From: an uncultured Chloroflexota bacterium
GTDB lineage: Bacteria; Chloroflexota; Dehalococcoidia; SAR202; UBA11138
Direction of reading: 5' to 3'
Assembly (NCBI GenBank): GCA_913046025.1
Contig: CAJWRP010000099.1
Span: 1-7,348 of the forward strand
DNA length: 7,348 nucleotides
Positions 1 through 5,668 of the stretch are shown in pieces. Under the pieces are notes generated by a model, which did no database searches, was not told the origin of the DNA, and was given only the letters and a program-made list of their open reading frames with translations. Numbering within the stretch: the first letter of the stretch is position 1; every line of letters starts with the position of its first letter. A program made the translations under genes and the position numbers.

Positions 1-915
1 CAGAATTGTGGTGCAGCCTTTGAACAGCGGCGCATAAACGATATAGGAATGACCGACGATCCATCCCACATCTGAGGCGGCCCAGTACACATCTCCCGCA
101 TCAACCCCGTATATATTCTTCATACTCCATTTCAGCGCGACGAGATGACCGCCATGATCCCGTACGACCCCTTTCGGCACGCCGGTCGTTCCCGATGTAT
201 ACAGAATATATAACGGGTCCGTAGCTTCGACCGGAACGCAATCTACGGGGGTTGCGGTTGCCATACGTTCCACCCAGTCGTAATCACGATCGTTCACCAT
301 CGCCGCCTGCGCCTGGGGTCGCTGGTAGATGACGCAACTGGACGGCTTTTTTTCGGCAAGTTCGATCGCCCGGTCCAGTATCGGTTTGTACAGGATGATC
401 CGGTCACCTTCGATACCGCAGGAGGCGGATACGATAAGCTTCGGCTGGGCATCATCAATCCGGATCGCCAGTTCATTGGCCGCGAATCCACCGAATATGA
501 CGGAATGAATCGCCCCGATCCGTGCACAGGCCAGCATGGCGATGACGGTCTCCGGAATCATCGGCATATAGATAATGACCCGATCCCCCTGCCGAATGCC
601 CAGCCCCTCGAGAACACCGGCGAAGAGGGCTGTTTCATCACGTAATTCGCGATAGGTATAGGCTCTAATCGTGTCCGTGACCGGGCTGTCGTAGATCAAC
701 GCCGGCTGATCTCCCCTGCCGTTCTCCACATGTATATCGAGGGCGTTATAACAGGTGTTAACCTGCCCACCAACGAACCACCGGTAAAACGGCGCCCGAG
801 AATCATCGAGCACCCGATCCCATGGGGTATACCAGTGTACATCCTCTGCCACCGTCCCCCAGAATGATTCGGGGTCATGGAGCGATTGGTGGTAGGCATC
901 GTCATAGGAAGGCAT
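1..915 (-). CDS. prpE: Propionyl-CoA synthetase (AMP-forming), N-terminal 305 residues
   Basis: Activates propionate (or another short acid) to acyl-CoA through an acyl-AMP intermediate in the cytoplasm. The reading frame is open from the ATG at 915-913 to the window edge, so the C-terminal half is missing. The start MPSYDDAYHQSLHDPESFWG is the acetyl-CoA-synthetase-type N-terminal cap. PMIPETVIAMLACARIGAIH lies near residues 120-140, the P-loop-like adenylation motif YTSGTTGVPKG near 238-248, and SDVGWIVGHSYIVYAPL near 280-300. The segment CGIEGDRIILYKPILDRAIE is typical of PrpE (and animal ACSS3) rather than AcsA. The start is supported by AGGAG at 924-928, 8 bases upstream. It lies 76 bases downstream of the CPXCG gene on the same strand and may be co-transcribed with it. 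An acetyl-CoA synthetase specificity cannot be excluded because the acid-binding pocket is only partly visible. Confidence 0.93.
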   Translation of the reverse strand, partial: MPSYDDAYHQSLHDPESFWGTVAEDVHWYTPWDRVLDDSRAPFYRWFVGGQVNTCYNALDIHVENGRGDQPALIYDSPVTDTIRAYTYRELRDETALFAGVLEGLGIRQGDRVIIYMPMIPETVIAMLACARIGAIHSVIFGGFAANELAIRIDDAQPKLIVSASCGIEGDRIILYKPILDRAIELAEKKPSSCVIYQRPQAQAAMVNDRDYDWVERMATATPVDCVPVEATDPLYILYTSGTTGVPKGVVRDHGGHLVALKWSMKNIYGVDAGDVYWAASDVGWIVGHSYIVYAPLFKGCTTIL

Positions 916-923
916 GATCCGTG

Positions 924-928
924 CTCCT
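924..928 (-). promoter_or_regulatory. Ribosome binding site of the acyl-CoA synthetase gene
   Basis: AGGAG on the minus strand, 8 bases before the ATG at 915. It fixes the start of the gene. Confidence 0.75.
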
Positions 929-967
929 GGGGTTAAGATCTCAATAATTCATGTATGGGCGCTTATG

Positions 968-987
968 GACCGCTTACGCATGCGGTC
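968..987 (-). repeat. Small inverted repeat between the CPXCG gene and prpE
   Basis: GACCGC (968-973) and GCGGTC (982-987) form a 6-bp stem with an 8-base loop, starting 4 bases after the CPXCG stop codon. No T-run follows on the minus strand, so it is a poor intrinsic terminator. It could be an mRNA-stabilising or processing hairpin, or chance. Confidence 0.35.
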
Positions 988-991
988 ATTC

Positions 992-1183
992 TCATTCATT
1001 CTCGTGGGTCGTCGTCATATATATTACCCCATCTTCATAAACCGTAACATCAAAGTTTATGGGTCGACAACATATTTCACAATCTTCAATGTATATTTGA
1101 TGGGGAACGGAACCATCAATCAATACCTCGAATGATTGCCAACAATAGGGACACTGGACTTCTCTTGTATTTAATTCATTCAT
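992..1183 (-). CDS. CPXCG motif-type cysteine-rich small protein
   Basis: A 63-residue protein recognisable as the Cys_rich_CPXG family, short conserved proteins thought to bind metal; their function is unknown. The first pair of cysteines is C11 and C14 in QCPYCW, and the second cluster is C35, C38 and C39 in EDCEICCRPI, the family's best conserved stretch. Length and layout match full-length relatives. The glycine that normally follows the first pair (CPYCG) is a tryptophan here, which may alter the zinc knuckle. The start at 1183 is supported by AGAAGG at 1193-1198, 9 bases upstream. The gene lies directly upstream of prpE on the same strand, but no functional link is evident. Confidence 0.85.
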   Translation of the reverse strand: MNELNTREVQCPYCWQSFEVLIDGSVPHQIYIEDCEICCRPINFDVTVYEDGVIYMTTTHENE

Positions 1184-1247
1184 TACGCGCTACCTTCTGC
1201 TCATAGTTATCTGCGGGAACCTTCCATCGAGCATCTCCGAGCTTTGG

Positions 1248-1272
1248 ATCCCCGCTTAAAGCCTGCGGGGAT
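1248..1272. repeat. REP-like palindrome ATCCCCGC/GCGGGGAT
   Basis: ATCCCCGC (1248-1255) and GCGGGGAT (1265-1272) form a perfect 8-bp stem around a 9-base loop. The surrounding text (GGATCCCCGC...GCGGGGATGAC) is the form taken by many intergenic REP-type palindromes in Gram-negative genomes. On the plus strand a T-rich stretch (TCTTTTTAACTTTT, 1279 onward) follows 6 bases after the stem, so it could also act as a weak plus-strand terminator, though no plus-strand gene enters it. On the minus strand it lies in the leader of the CPXCG gene. Confidence 0.55.
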
Positions 1273-1282
1273 GACCGTCTTT

Positions 1283-1435
1283 TTAACTTTTGTCGTGTAC
1301 TATACTTGGTGACATAAAGGGTCCACGAATATACGTATTCAGAAACCCCACTATCTCGTTGTAGGCCGTGCCCACGTGCTCGTCCTTCAGTCCGACATAA
1401 TCAAATCCATGACCCCAGTCGGATCTCGAAATGGT
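1283..1435 (-). pseudogene. C-terminal remnant of an alpha/beta-hydrolase-like protein
   Basis: A stop-free minus-strand frame ending at TAA 1285-1283 reads SDWGHGFDYVGLKDEHVG, then TAYNEIVGFLNTYIRG and a short tail. This resembles the C-terminus of dienelactone-hydrolase-type alpha/beta hydrolases: a catalytic-His segment (GHGFDY) followed by the last amphipathic helix. There is no plausible start codon, and upstream the frame runs into a different frame of the oxidoreductase and stops at TGA 1480-1478. Only about 45 residues of a normally 200-300 residue protein remain, so it is not expressed as a working enzyme. The resemblance was judged by eye; the family could be another with a similar C-terminal helix. 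Confidence 0.5.
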
Positions 1436-2727
1436 TAGGTTTGTAATGACCTGGCCACCGGCACAATTGCACTGTGTTCACGAAGAAGTTGATGCACGTC
1501 CGCAATAGGGAGTTCTTCCGGGTCAACGCCAGTGGATGCGGATAGTGCGGCTATGGCGCCGGCGGCTTGGCCGGTAGCCATGCAAGTGGCCTGGACGCGC
1601 AACGCTGAATTGGCCAAGCGATCGCTCGCGATACAACGCCCGGCCACGAGGAAGTTACTGCTGTCCGCCGGCAGTAGCGCTCCACGCGGTATTGTTGGTA
1701 CGACACCCTCGACCAGCGGTTCACATTGTAACCCACCACCGGACGATTTGTGCAGGTCGACCGGGTAAAAGGAATAGCAGACCGCATCATCCCAGACCCG
1801 CCCGGATGTGTAATCCTCCACGGTAACTGCGCACTTGCCCTGGATCGTGGCGGTTTCACGGACACCGCATTCCGGCGCCAGTTGATCAATCACCAGCGTT
1901 TCCAGACCGGGTTGTTGCCGCAGAAAACGGTAGAGTCGCAGCAGGCTCCTGCGCGACTCCAGCTCCAGCCGGGTTTTGCCCTCACTGTCCCAGGCGTTGA
2001 TATGATGAATGTGGTTGGCTTGGGAGCCGCGACTGCGCAGCCACCGGTCGATGTTGGGGGCGCCGGTGTTCCATGAGGCGTCTGTGTAGGTCAGACGCCC
2101 CGCCCGCACCTCGGCATCGAAGGCGCTATTTATGGCGTCGATATCGAGATCCGCCAAGTCGTACCCACTTGCCTGACAGGATAGCGTGGCCGGCTGGTTC
2201 TCGTCGGGGATACGTATCGGGAAGCCGGCCATCGCGGTGGCGTTGGCGTCCCCCGTGGTGTCGATCAGCACTGCGACATCTCGCTCCGTGGGCCCGTTCT
2301 TGGTGCAGAGCGTCACTTGCCAGCCACGTCCCTCAGCCTGCGGTTTGACGCCGGCGAGCATGGTGTGGAAGAGGATATCCACACCAGCGTCGACCACCGC
2401 TTCGTCGCAAAGCGCGGCGTAGACAAAACGATTCACGCGAATCTGTAGCTGCCAGTGGGGCCGGGCATAGTTGGCGAAGTCCGGCAGCGTTCCGCCAGTC
2501 TCCGCTACGCAACGGGTGACCAACTCCCAGCCAATCCCGGCGATCACCTGTCGCCCCCAGGCATGGAAAAGGCCTGGGAAGTTGACGCCGCCGTTGGTTG
2601 TCGTCCCGCCTAGCATGCCGGTCTTCTCGACGAGTAGCGTCTTGGCTCCAGCACGTCCCGCTTGGACGGCCGCCACCACGCCGGCGGTTCCTCCGCCAAT
2701 GACCACCACGTCGTGATGCTTGTTCAT
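1435..2727 (-). CDS. FAD-dependent oxidoreductase (FAD_oxidored family)
   Basis: A 430-residue flavoprotein of the PF12831 type, cytoplasmic, substrate unknown. Residues 6-34 form the dinucleotide-binding beta-alpha-beta unit: DVVVIGGGTAG with G11, G13 and G16, then LLVEK with the ribose-binding Glu at 34. GMLGGTTTNGGVNFPG (about 38-53) is the conserved segment after it. Near 358-397 the second FAD signature NFLVAGRCIASDRLANSALR is followed by VQATCMATGQAAG. Both ends look complete and there is no signal peptide. The ribosome site is weak (AAAGAG at 2737-2742, 9 bases from the ATG). Relatives often sit near Gfo/Idh/MocA proteins in environmental sugar-degrading bacteria, which fits the gene at 3391-4830, though an SDR pseudogene lies between them. 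Its TAA stop lies inside ACCTAAC, the consensus of an integron R'' box, and its 3' end abuts a foreign hydrolase fragment. Confidence 0.88.
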   Translation of the reverse strand: MNKHHDVVVIGGGTAGVVAAVQAGRAGAKTLLVEKTGMLGGTTTNGGVNFPGLFHAWGRQVIAGIGWELVTRCVAETGGTLPDFANYARPHWQLQIRVNRFVYAALCDEAVVDAGVDILFHTMLAGVKPQAEGRGWQVTLCTKNGPTERDVAVLIDTTGDANATAMAGFPIRIPDENQPATLSCQASGYDLADLDIDAINSAFDAEVRAGRLTYTDASWNTGAPNIDRWLRSRGSQANHIHHINAWDSEGKTRLELESRRSLLRLYRFLRQQPGLETLVIDQLAPECGVRETATIQGKCAVTVEDYTSGRVWDDAVCYSFYPVDLHKSSGGGLQCEPLVEGVVPTIPRGALLPADSSNFLVAGRCIASDRLANSALRVQATCMATGQAAGAIAALSASTGVDPEELPIADVHQLLREHSAIVPVARSLQT

Positions 2728-2755
2728 ATCATGATGCTCTTTTTGGGTCTTAATG

Positions 2756-3229
2756 TTAGATACGCATCCGCTTTCGCCAATCTCTACTTGTTAAAGTTTT
2801 ACCATTAAACGGGGATGCAGCCTCAGAACATAAACAGACAACAATCTCCGCTACCCTTCTCGGAGGACTTCCAACGGCTTTACCAGAGAATGCTTCCTGC
2901 ATCGGGGTTCGAACAGCAGAGGGCCACGCAGCATTTATCCTGATCCCCCGATCACTATATTCTTCCGCCGCGGCCTTGGTCAATCCGTTGATTCCATGCT
3001 TGGCTGCAATATAAGCCGGTATTCCTTGTGCTCCAGCTAAGCCTAAAATCGATGAGGTGTTGACGATGACACCACCGCCTTGGTGGATCATTTGTGTTAA
3101 CTCATACTTGAGACACCACCAGACCCCCTTCAGGTTAGTGCTCATGACCCGATGCCCGTTTTCCTCACTGCATTGATCTATAAATCCCACATTACCTAAG
3201 ATACCAGCATTGTCATGCCTATCCCGCAA
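2756..3229 (-). pseudogene. 5'-truncated, degraded short-chain dehydrogenase (SDR)
   Basis: The frame encodes the middle and C-terminal part of a classical SDR. It contains NAGILG, the catalytic Asn in STNLKGVWW, Ser in VIVNTSSILGLAG, YxxxK as AYIAAKHGINGLTKAAAEEY, then GIRINAAWPSAVRTPM. The first 80 or so residues, with the TGxxxGIG nucleotide-binding loop, are absent, so no cofactor site is left. The nominal TTG start at 3229 is an artefact, since SDR similarity begins at about 3213. After RTPMQEAF roughly a dozen residues normally present before the RVAEIVVCLCSEAAS block are missing. The usual C-terminal VDGG is replaced by TSRDWRKRMRI, suggesting a frameshift. It directly follows a methyltransferase scrap. 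It is 28 bases upstream of the oxidoreductase and was probably once a sugar or alcohol dehydrogenase. Confidence 0.8.
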
Positions 3230-3366
3230 GTCATATCATGAATTGACATCTTTGCGTTGCCTAAAGATACTGAAAGCGCTTCAGACAAACACTCGGACTG
3301 CCGGAGTATGGCGCTATCCCAATCGGCGTAAATGAGATGATAGTAGTCTACAAGTTCGTCGTACAT
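3196..3366 (-). pseudogene. N-terminal fragment of a class I SAM-dependent methyltransferase
   Basis: A 56-residue frame starts at ATG 3366-3364 and stops at TAG 3198-3196. It begins MYDELVDYYHLIYADWDSAI and reaches IHDMTCGIG, which are the N-terminal helix and SAM-binding motif I (D-x-x-C-G-x-G) of a small-molecule methyltransferase. Family members then continue TQALGLA and onward for about 200 more residues. Here, straight after CGIG, the DNA becomes the SDR fragment in another frame and the methyltransferase frame ends six codons later. AGGA lies 5 bases before the ATG (TAGGAATAGAATG), so the original start signals survive, and GTTAGGT ends 9 bases before the start. At most it makes a short non-functional peptide. 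Confidence 0.72.
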
Positions 3367-3375
3367 TCTATTCCT

Positions 3376-3382
3376 ACCTAAC
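3376..3382 (-). other. Isolated GTTAGGT (integron R' core-like heptamer)
   Basis: The minus strand reads GTTAGGT, a perfect GTTRRRY core, between the stop of the GH109-like gene (8 bases away) and the start of the methyltransferase fragment (9 bases away). No matching R'' box and stem were found on the upstream side, so this is a bare core at most. A cassette boundary is possible, and chance is also possible. Confidence 0.3.
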
Positions 3383-3390
3383 GCTGCGGT

Positions 3391-4830
3391 CTACACATGG
3401 CCTTCCTTCAACGCATGATCTCTCCGCCATTGGCGGGCCAGCTTGTCATCGAATTCCGTGCCGGCCTTGGAGGGAGGCAGGATTTTCGTGTTGCCGCCGC
3501 CATTCTCAAGATTGATGTCCATGTTACGTGGATTGGTTTCCCAGGCGCCGCAGGTGAAGTCGGGAATGTCGATCGAGTTTGAGCGGTTGAGAACCGACCA
3601 CTGCGTGAGCGGTACGATCGAACTCCACGTCGCAGCATCATAGACATCCATCGGCATAGGGAGGCCGTTACGCAGGCAGTCGATAACGTGCCAATCCATG
3701 CGCAGGTCCGAGCCACCGTGACCGTGGCCCTCAGAAGTCTCTTTGAGCTTGCGATAAATCTCCGGCGTGTATTCGTCATAGAGTCGTTTGTACTCGTCGT
3801 GGTCAGGCCTGTACCAGCGGTGATCCCCTTTGGAAAACCGGGGTGGGCCGGGATCAAACAACGCCGCCCCTTTCGTGCCGTAGATACCGTGGATCAAATT
3901 GTGCGGTGATGGAGTATGTGCATCGTGCTGGATCATCATTGTACGTCCCTTCACCGTGCGAATCAGCGTCACGTTCATGTTGCCACGGTACGGCAGGTCG
4001 GCAAACTCCTCGTAAAGCGGATCGGTCTTCAGTAACTCCTTCGCCCTTGGACCATAAGTAAAGTCGTTACTCTCCATTGACGCGAGGTAGTCCATGCGGT
4101 CACCCCGGTTGATATCCAGGCACGTGGCAATGGGGCCGAGACCGTGAGTCGGATAGATGTTGCCGCGGCGCCTGCCGTATTCGCGTAGCCACCACATGTC
4201 GCTGTAGCCGTCCGGGATCTTGCGGAAGTTGTTGTTCAGCTTGCTCGTGTTGTATGCGCCCTCGGCATGGACTATGTCGCCAAAGAAACCCCGCTTCGCC
4301 ATGTTGATCGTCACAAGATGAAAATCCATGTAGGAATAGTTCTCGAGCATCATGAAATGTTTTTGCATTTCCTCGGCGGTCTTTACGAGCGCCCAACAGT
4401 CCTCCATCTGCCAGGCCGCCTGCACTTCACTGCAGACGTGCTTGCCGTGTTTCAGGGCATAGATTGACATCTGTGCATGCAGTGGAATCGGAGTGCACAC
4501 GTAGATCAGGTCCAGGTCCTTGCGTTCACACAGCTTCTTCCACTCGTTTTCGCCGTCGGTGTAGATTTCCGGGTTGTGATCGATGTCCTTGAACCAGACA
4601 GCCGCCTTCTCTATCTCCGCGGGATCCTTGTCGCATATAGCTCGAATCTCGACTCCCTCGATCTGGACCAGGGCCTTGATATGTCCGATGCCACGCCCCA
4701 TGCCGAGCACACCCACGCGCACGGTGCCTATCTTCGGTGCATGGAAGCCAGCCATGTTAACCCGCTGAACGTGGTTGGCCGCGTATTCACGATTGATCGT
4801 AGGCAAGTCGGGATTATTGATCTCAGGCAT
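3391..4830 (-). CDS. GH109-like Gfo/Idh/MocA family protein
   Basis: A 479-residue protein with an NAD-binding Rossmann domain (TVRVGVLGMGRGIGH, residues 36-50; glycine-rich loop 43-49; basic/acidic turn AICDKDP 64-70) and the Gfo/Idh/MocA C-terminal domain. Family GH109 hydrolyses alpha-N-acetylgalactosaminides with tightly bound NAD+ by an oxidation-elimination mechanism. GH109-type marks are SEVQAAW in place of the dehydrogenase EKP (134-140), MLENYSY (161-167), GNIYPTHGLGP with Tyr226 and His229 (the Tyr/His pair essential in the founding GH109 enzyme), INRGDRMDYL (240-249), QHDAHTPSP (301-309), GTKGAALFDP (318-327) and MDVYDAATWSS (394-404). No Sec or Tat signal is present, unlike many secreted GH109 enzymes, so cytoplasmic action is likely. 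The start has a strong AAAGGAG 5 bases upstream. Substrate is unproven; a sugar oxidoreductase is the alternative. Confidence 0.88.
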   Translation of the reverse strand: MPEINNPDLPTINREYAANHVQRVNMAGFHAPKIGTVRVGVLGMGRGIGHIKALVQIEGVEIRAICDKDPAEIEKAAVWFKDIDHNPEIYTDGENEWKKLCERKDLDLIYVCTPIPLHAQMSIYALKHGKHVCSEVQAAWQMEDCWALVKTAEEMQKHFMMLENYSYMDFHLVTINMAKRGFFGDIVHAEGAYNTSKLNNNFRKIPDGYSDMWWLREYGRRRGNIYPTHGLGPIATCLDINRGDRMDYLASMESNDFTYGPRAKELLKTDPLYEEFADLPYRGNMNVTLIRTVKGRTMMIQHDAHTPSPHNLIHGIYGTKGAALFDPGPPRFSKGDHRWYRPDHDEYKRLYDEYTPEIYRKLKETSEGHGHGGSDLRMDWHVIDCLRNGLPMPMDVYDAATWSSIVPLTQWSVLNRSNSIDIPDFTCGAWETNPRNMDINLENGGGNTKILPPSKAGTEFDDKLARQWRRDHALKEGHV

Positions 4831-4835
4831 TCTTG

Positions 4836-4842
4836 CTCCTTT
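4836..4842 (-). promoter_or_regulatory. Strong ribosome binding site of the GH109-like gene
   Basis: AAAGGAG, 5 bases before ATG 4830. The 12-base string AAAGGAGCAAGA (4842-4831) recurs exactly at 5577-5566 ahead of the cysteine protease gene. Confidence 0.8.
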
Positions 4843-4852
4843 CCTAAGTAAT

Positions 4853-4903
4853 ACCTAACGCCTACATCAGCTTTTGGCAATCCACTGGATGTTCTTGTTA
4901 TGT
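4853..4903 (-). other. Candidate integron attC site (short form)
   Basis: Plus-strand numbering: outer arms TAAC 4856-4859 and GTTA 4897-4900. After 4-base spacers on both sides, the inner arms are ACATCAG 4864-4870 and CTGGATGT 4885-4892, 7 bp with one extrahelical G. A small apical hairpin follows, TGG 4875-4877 with CCA 4882-4884. On the coding strand the R' box is GTTAGGT (perfect GTTRRRY), and the R'' box ACATAAC has one mismatch to RYYYAAC. A 25-codon frame upstream stops with the TAA inside R''. About 51 bases is at the short end for attC. The GH109-like gene starts 22 bases after R'. Confidence 0.5.
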
Positions 4904-4975
4904 GTTTTCTTGTACATATTCAACAAAACTTGTTATCCATAGATCTAAAGGGTGGTAATATTCAGGTGTTTGCAT
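4898..4975 (-). CDS. Possible 25-residue peptide ending in the attC-like R'' box
   Basis: ATG at 4975-4973 and TAA at 4900-4898 encode a peptide containing PEYYHPLDLWITSFVEYVQE, amphipathic and rich in aromatics. The stop lies inside the candidate attC R'' box, just as the VOC gene stop does at 5665. There is no ribosome site. It lies in AT-rich DNA downstream of the cysteine protease. It may be the last bases of an older cassette gene or chance; no family is recognised. Confidence 0.2.
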   Translation of the reverse strand: MQTPEYYHPLDLWITSFVEYVQENT

Positions 4976-5069
4976 ACTGCATTTTTAATTATTTGAGATT
5001 CAATTTCTTTAGCTATAGTAAAAATTATTTAATGACCTAGGAGTACGTGAATAAGATGAGTTCAACCTC
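4976..5069. other. AT-rich spacer downstream of the cysteine protease
   Basis: About 94 bases, strongly A+T-rich (for example ATTTTTAATTATTTGAGATT), unlike the neighbouring genes. No strong stem plus T-run is evident. It may be the 3' untranslated part of a cassette from a lower-GC donor. Confidence 0.4.
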
Positions 5070-5540
5070 TCATGCATACAGGCGAACAATCCGCATTCCC
5101 TGAATCCCCGCCCCATAATTTTTCATCACGGTTTTCTGAATATCCGTATCGTTGTCGGCTACCCAAAGACCATCCTCGATATCGAAGAACTCACACTCGC
5201 GACCGTGCGCAGTAGACACTCGATATCCCATTGTGTGACCAGCTGTCCAGAAAATACACACGTGTGGAGCAGTTAAGTTGGTGAAGCGTTGCACGTCTAT
5301 AAACCGAGTCACCGGGCGGTCATTTCCGACGATATTCAAGCCCATACCTTGGGTCTGGATGGCGGGGTTGTCATCGTGTTTGCGCCAGACAGCCATGAGT
5401 GCATTAATCTGGTGCGCACTCAATCCAAGTTCATGAAAACTTCCCAGTCCGCGCCTTCTTTGCAGGCACTTTTTCGCCCACTGTAAAGAAGCGACTGTAC
5501 AAATCCCTTGTTTGTCCTTCTGGTGGTAGTTGTTGTTCAT
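5070..5540 (-). CDS. Small papain-like (YopT/C58-type) cysteine protease candidate
   Basis: A 156-residue protein with no signal peptide or membrane segment. Order and context of residues suggest a clan CA thiol-protease triad: Cys14 in KQGICTVASLQWAKKC (the G-x-C-x-x-x-S-x-x-W pattern of YopT/AvrPphB relatives), His102 in WTAGHTMGYRV, and Asp120 in CEFFDIEDGLWV, where the His-to-Asp spacing is close to that of YopT-type enzymes. Chain length suggests a bare catalytic domain, shorter than most C58 proteins. Known relatives cleave host or partner proteins; the target here is unknown. The gene is bracketed by attC-like sites at 5589-5668 and 4853-4903, so it looks like an integron cassette. No ribosome site stands right before ATG 5540; the strong AAAGGAG lies 32 bases upstream and serves a three-codon frame. 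The family call is by eye; another papain-fold family remains possible. Confidence 0.6.
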   Translation of the reverse strand: MNNNYHQKDKQGICTVASLQWAKKCLQRRRGLGSFHELGLSAHQINALMAVWRKHDDNPAIQTQGMGLNIVGNDRPVTRFIDVQRFTNLTAPHVCIFWTAGHTMGYRVSTAHGRECEFFDIEDGLWVADNDTDIQKTVMKNYGAGIQGMRIVRLYA

Positions 5541-5552
5541 CGCAAATAATCG

Positions 5553-5564
5553 TCATGAAGGCAT
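5553..5564 (-). other. Three-codon upstream frame (Met-Pro-Ser-stop) with strong ribosome site
   Basis: ATG CCT TCA TGA at 5564-5553, preceded by AAAGGAG. It is in the same frame as the cysteine protease start at 5540, with the TGA and four codons between. It may be a leader allowing reinitiation, or the relic of a disrupted start. Confidence 0.4.
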
Positions 5565-5565
5565 A

Positions 5566-5577
5566 TCTTGCTCCTTT
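5566..5577 (-). repeat. Second copy of the leader AAAGGAGCAAGA
   Basis: Exact 12-base match to 4831-4842. Both copies follow an attC-like R' box and precede an ATGCC. Confidence 0.6.
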
Positions 5578-5588
5578 GCTTATTAGGG

Positions 5589-5668
5589 ATAATATAACGT
5601 CCTATTGTTCAGCAGCCTGGCTCCGAGCGCAAGCGAGGTCCAGGTCTGTCTGCAACGATTTGTTAGCC
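5589..5668 (-). other. Candidate integron attC site after the VOC gene
   Basis: On the coding strand it begins GGCTAACAAATCGTTGCAG, very close to the usual attC start TAACAATTCGTTCAAG, and ends GAACAATAGGACGTTATAT. Pairing in plus numbering: TAAC 5595-5598 with GTTA 5662-5665; GTT 5607-5609 with AAC 5654-5656; two extrahelical bases; GCAG 5612-5615 with CTGC 5650-5653; CCTGGCTC 5616-5623 with GAG..CCAGG 5635-5644; apical GC-GCAA-GC. Length of about 80 bases is typical. R'' and R' each deviate slightly from consensus. The VOC stop TAA lies inside R''. Confidence 0.6.

Noticed and set aside
914..1135. Plus-strand 73-residue frame
   Set aside because: Antisense to the CPXCG gene, with no ribosome site or family resemblance.
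1421..1429. A complete attC after the FAD oxidoreductase stop
   Set aside because: ACCTAAC is followed by a TCCGAC/GTCGGA pair, but no L' AAC and R' GTTRRRY appear in order; the DNA is better explained as a hydrolase fragment.
3423..3435. Short palindrome CCGCC-ATT-GGCGG
   Set aside because: Inside the coding end of the GH109-like gene with no T-run; probably chance in GC-rich codons.
3391..3530. A full attC ending at GTTAGGT 3382-3376
   Set aside because: The only TAAC on the coding strand nearby (3526-3523) is inside the GH109-like gene and has no inner arms that pair with those before GTTAGGT.
5554..5556. Alternative ATG overlapping the three-codon stop (ATGA), opening a 41-codon frame
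   Set aside because: The translated product has no recognisable features and lies in a shadow frame of the cysteine protease.
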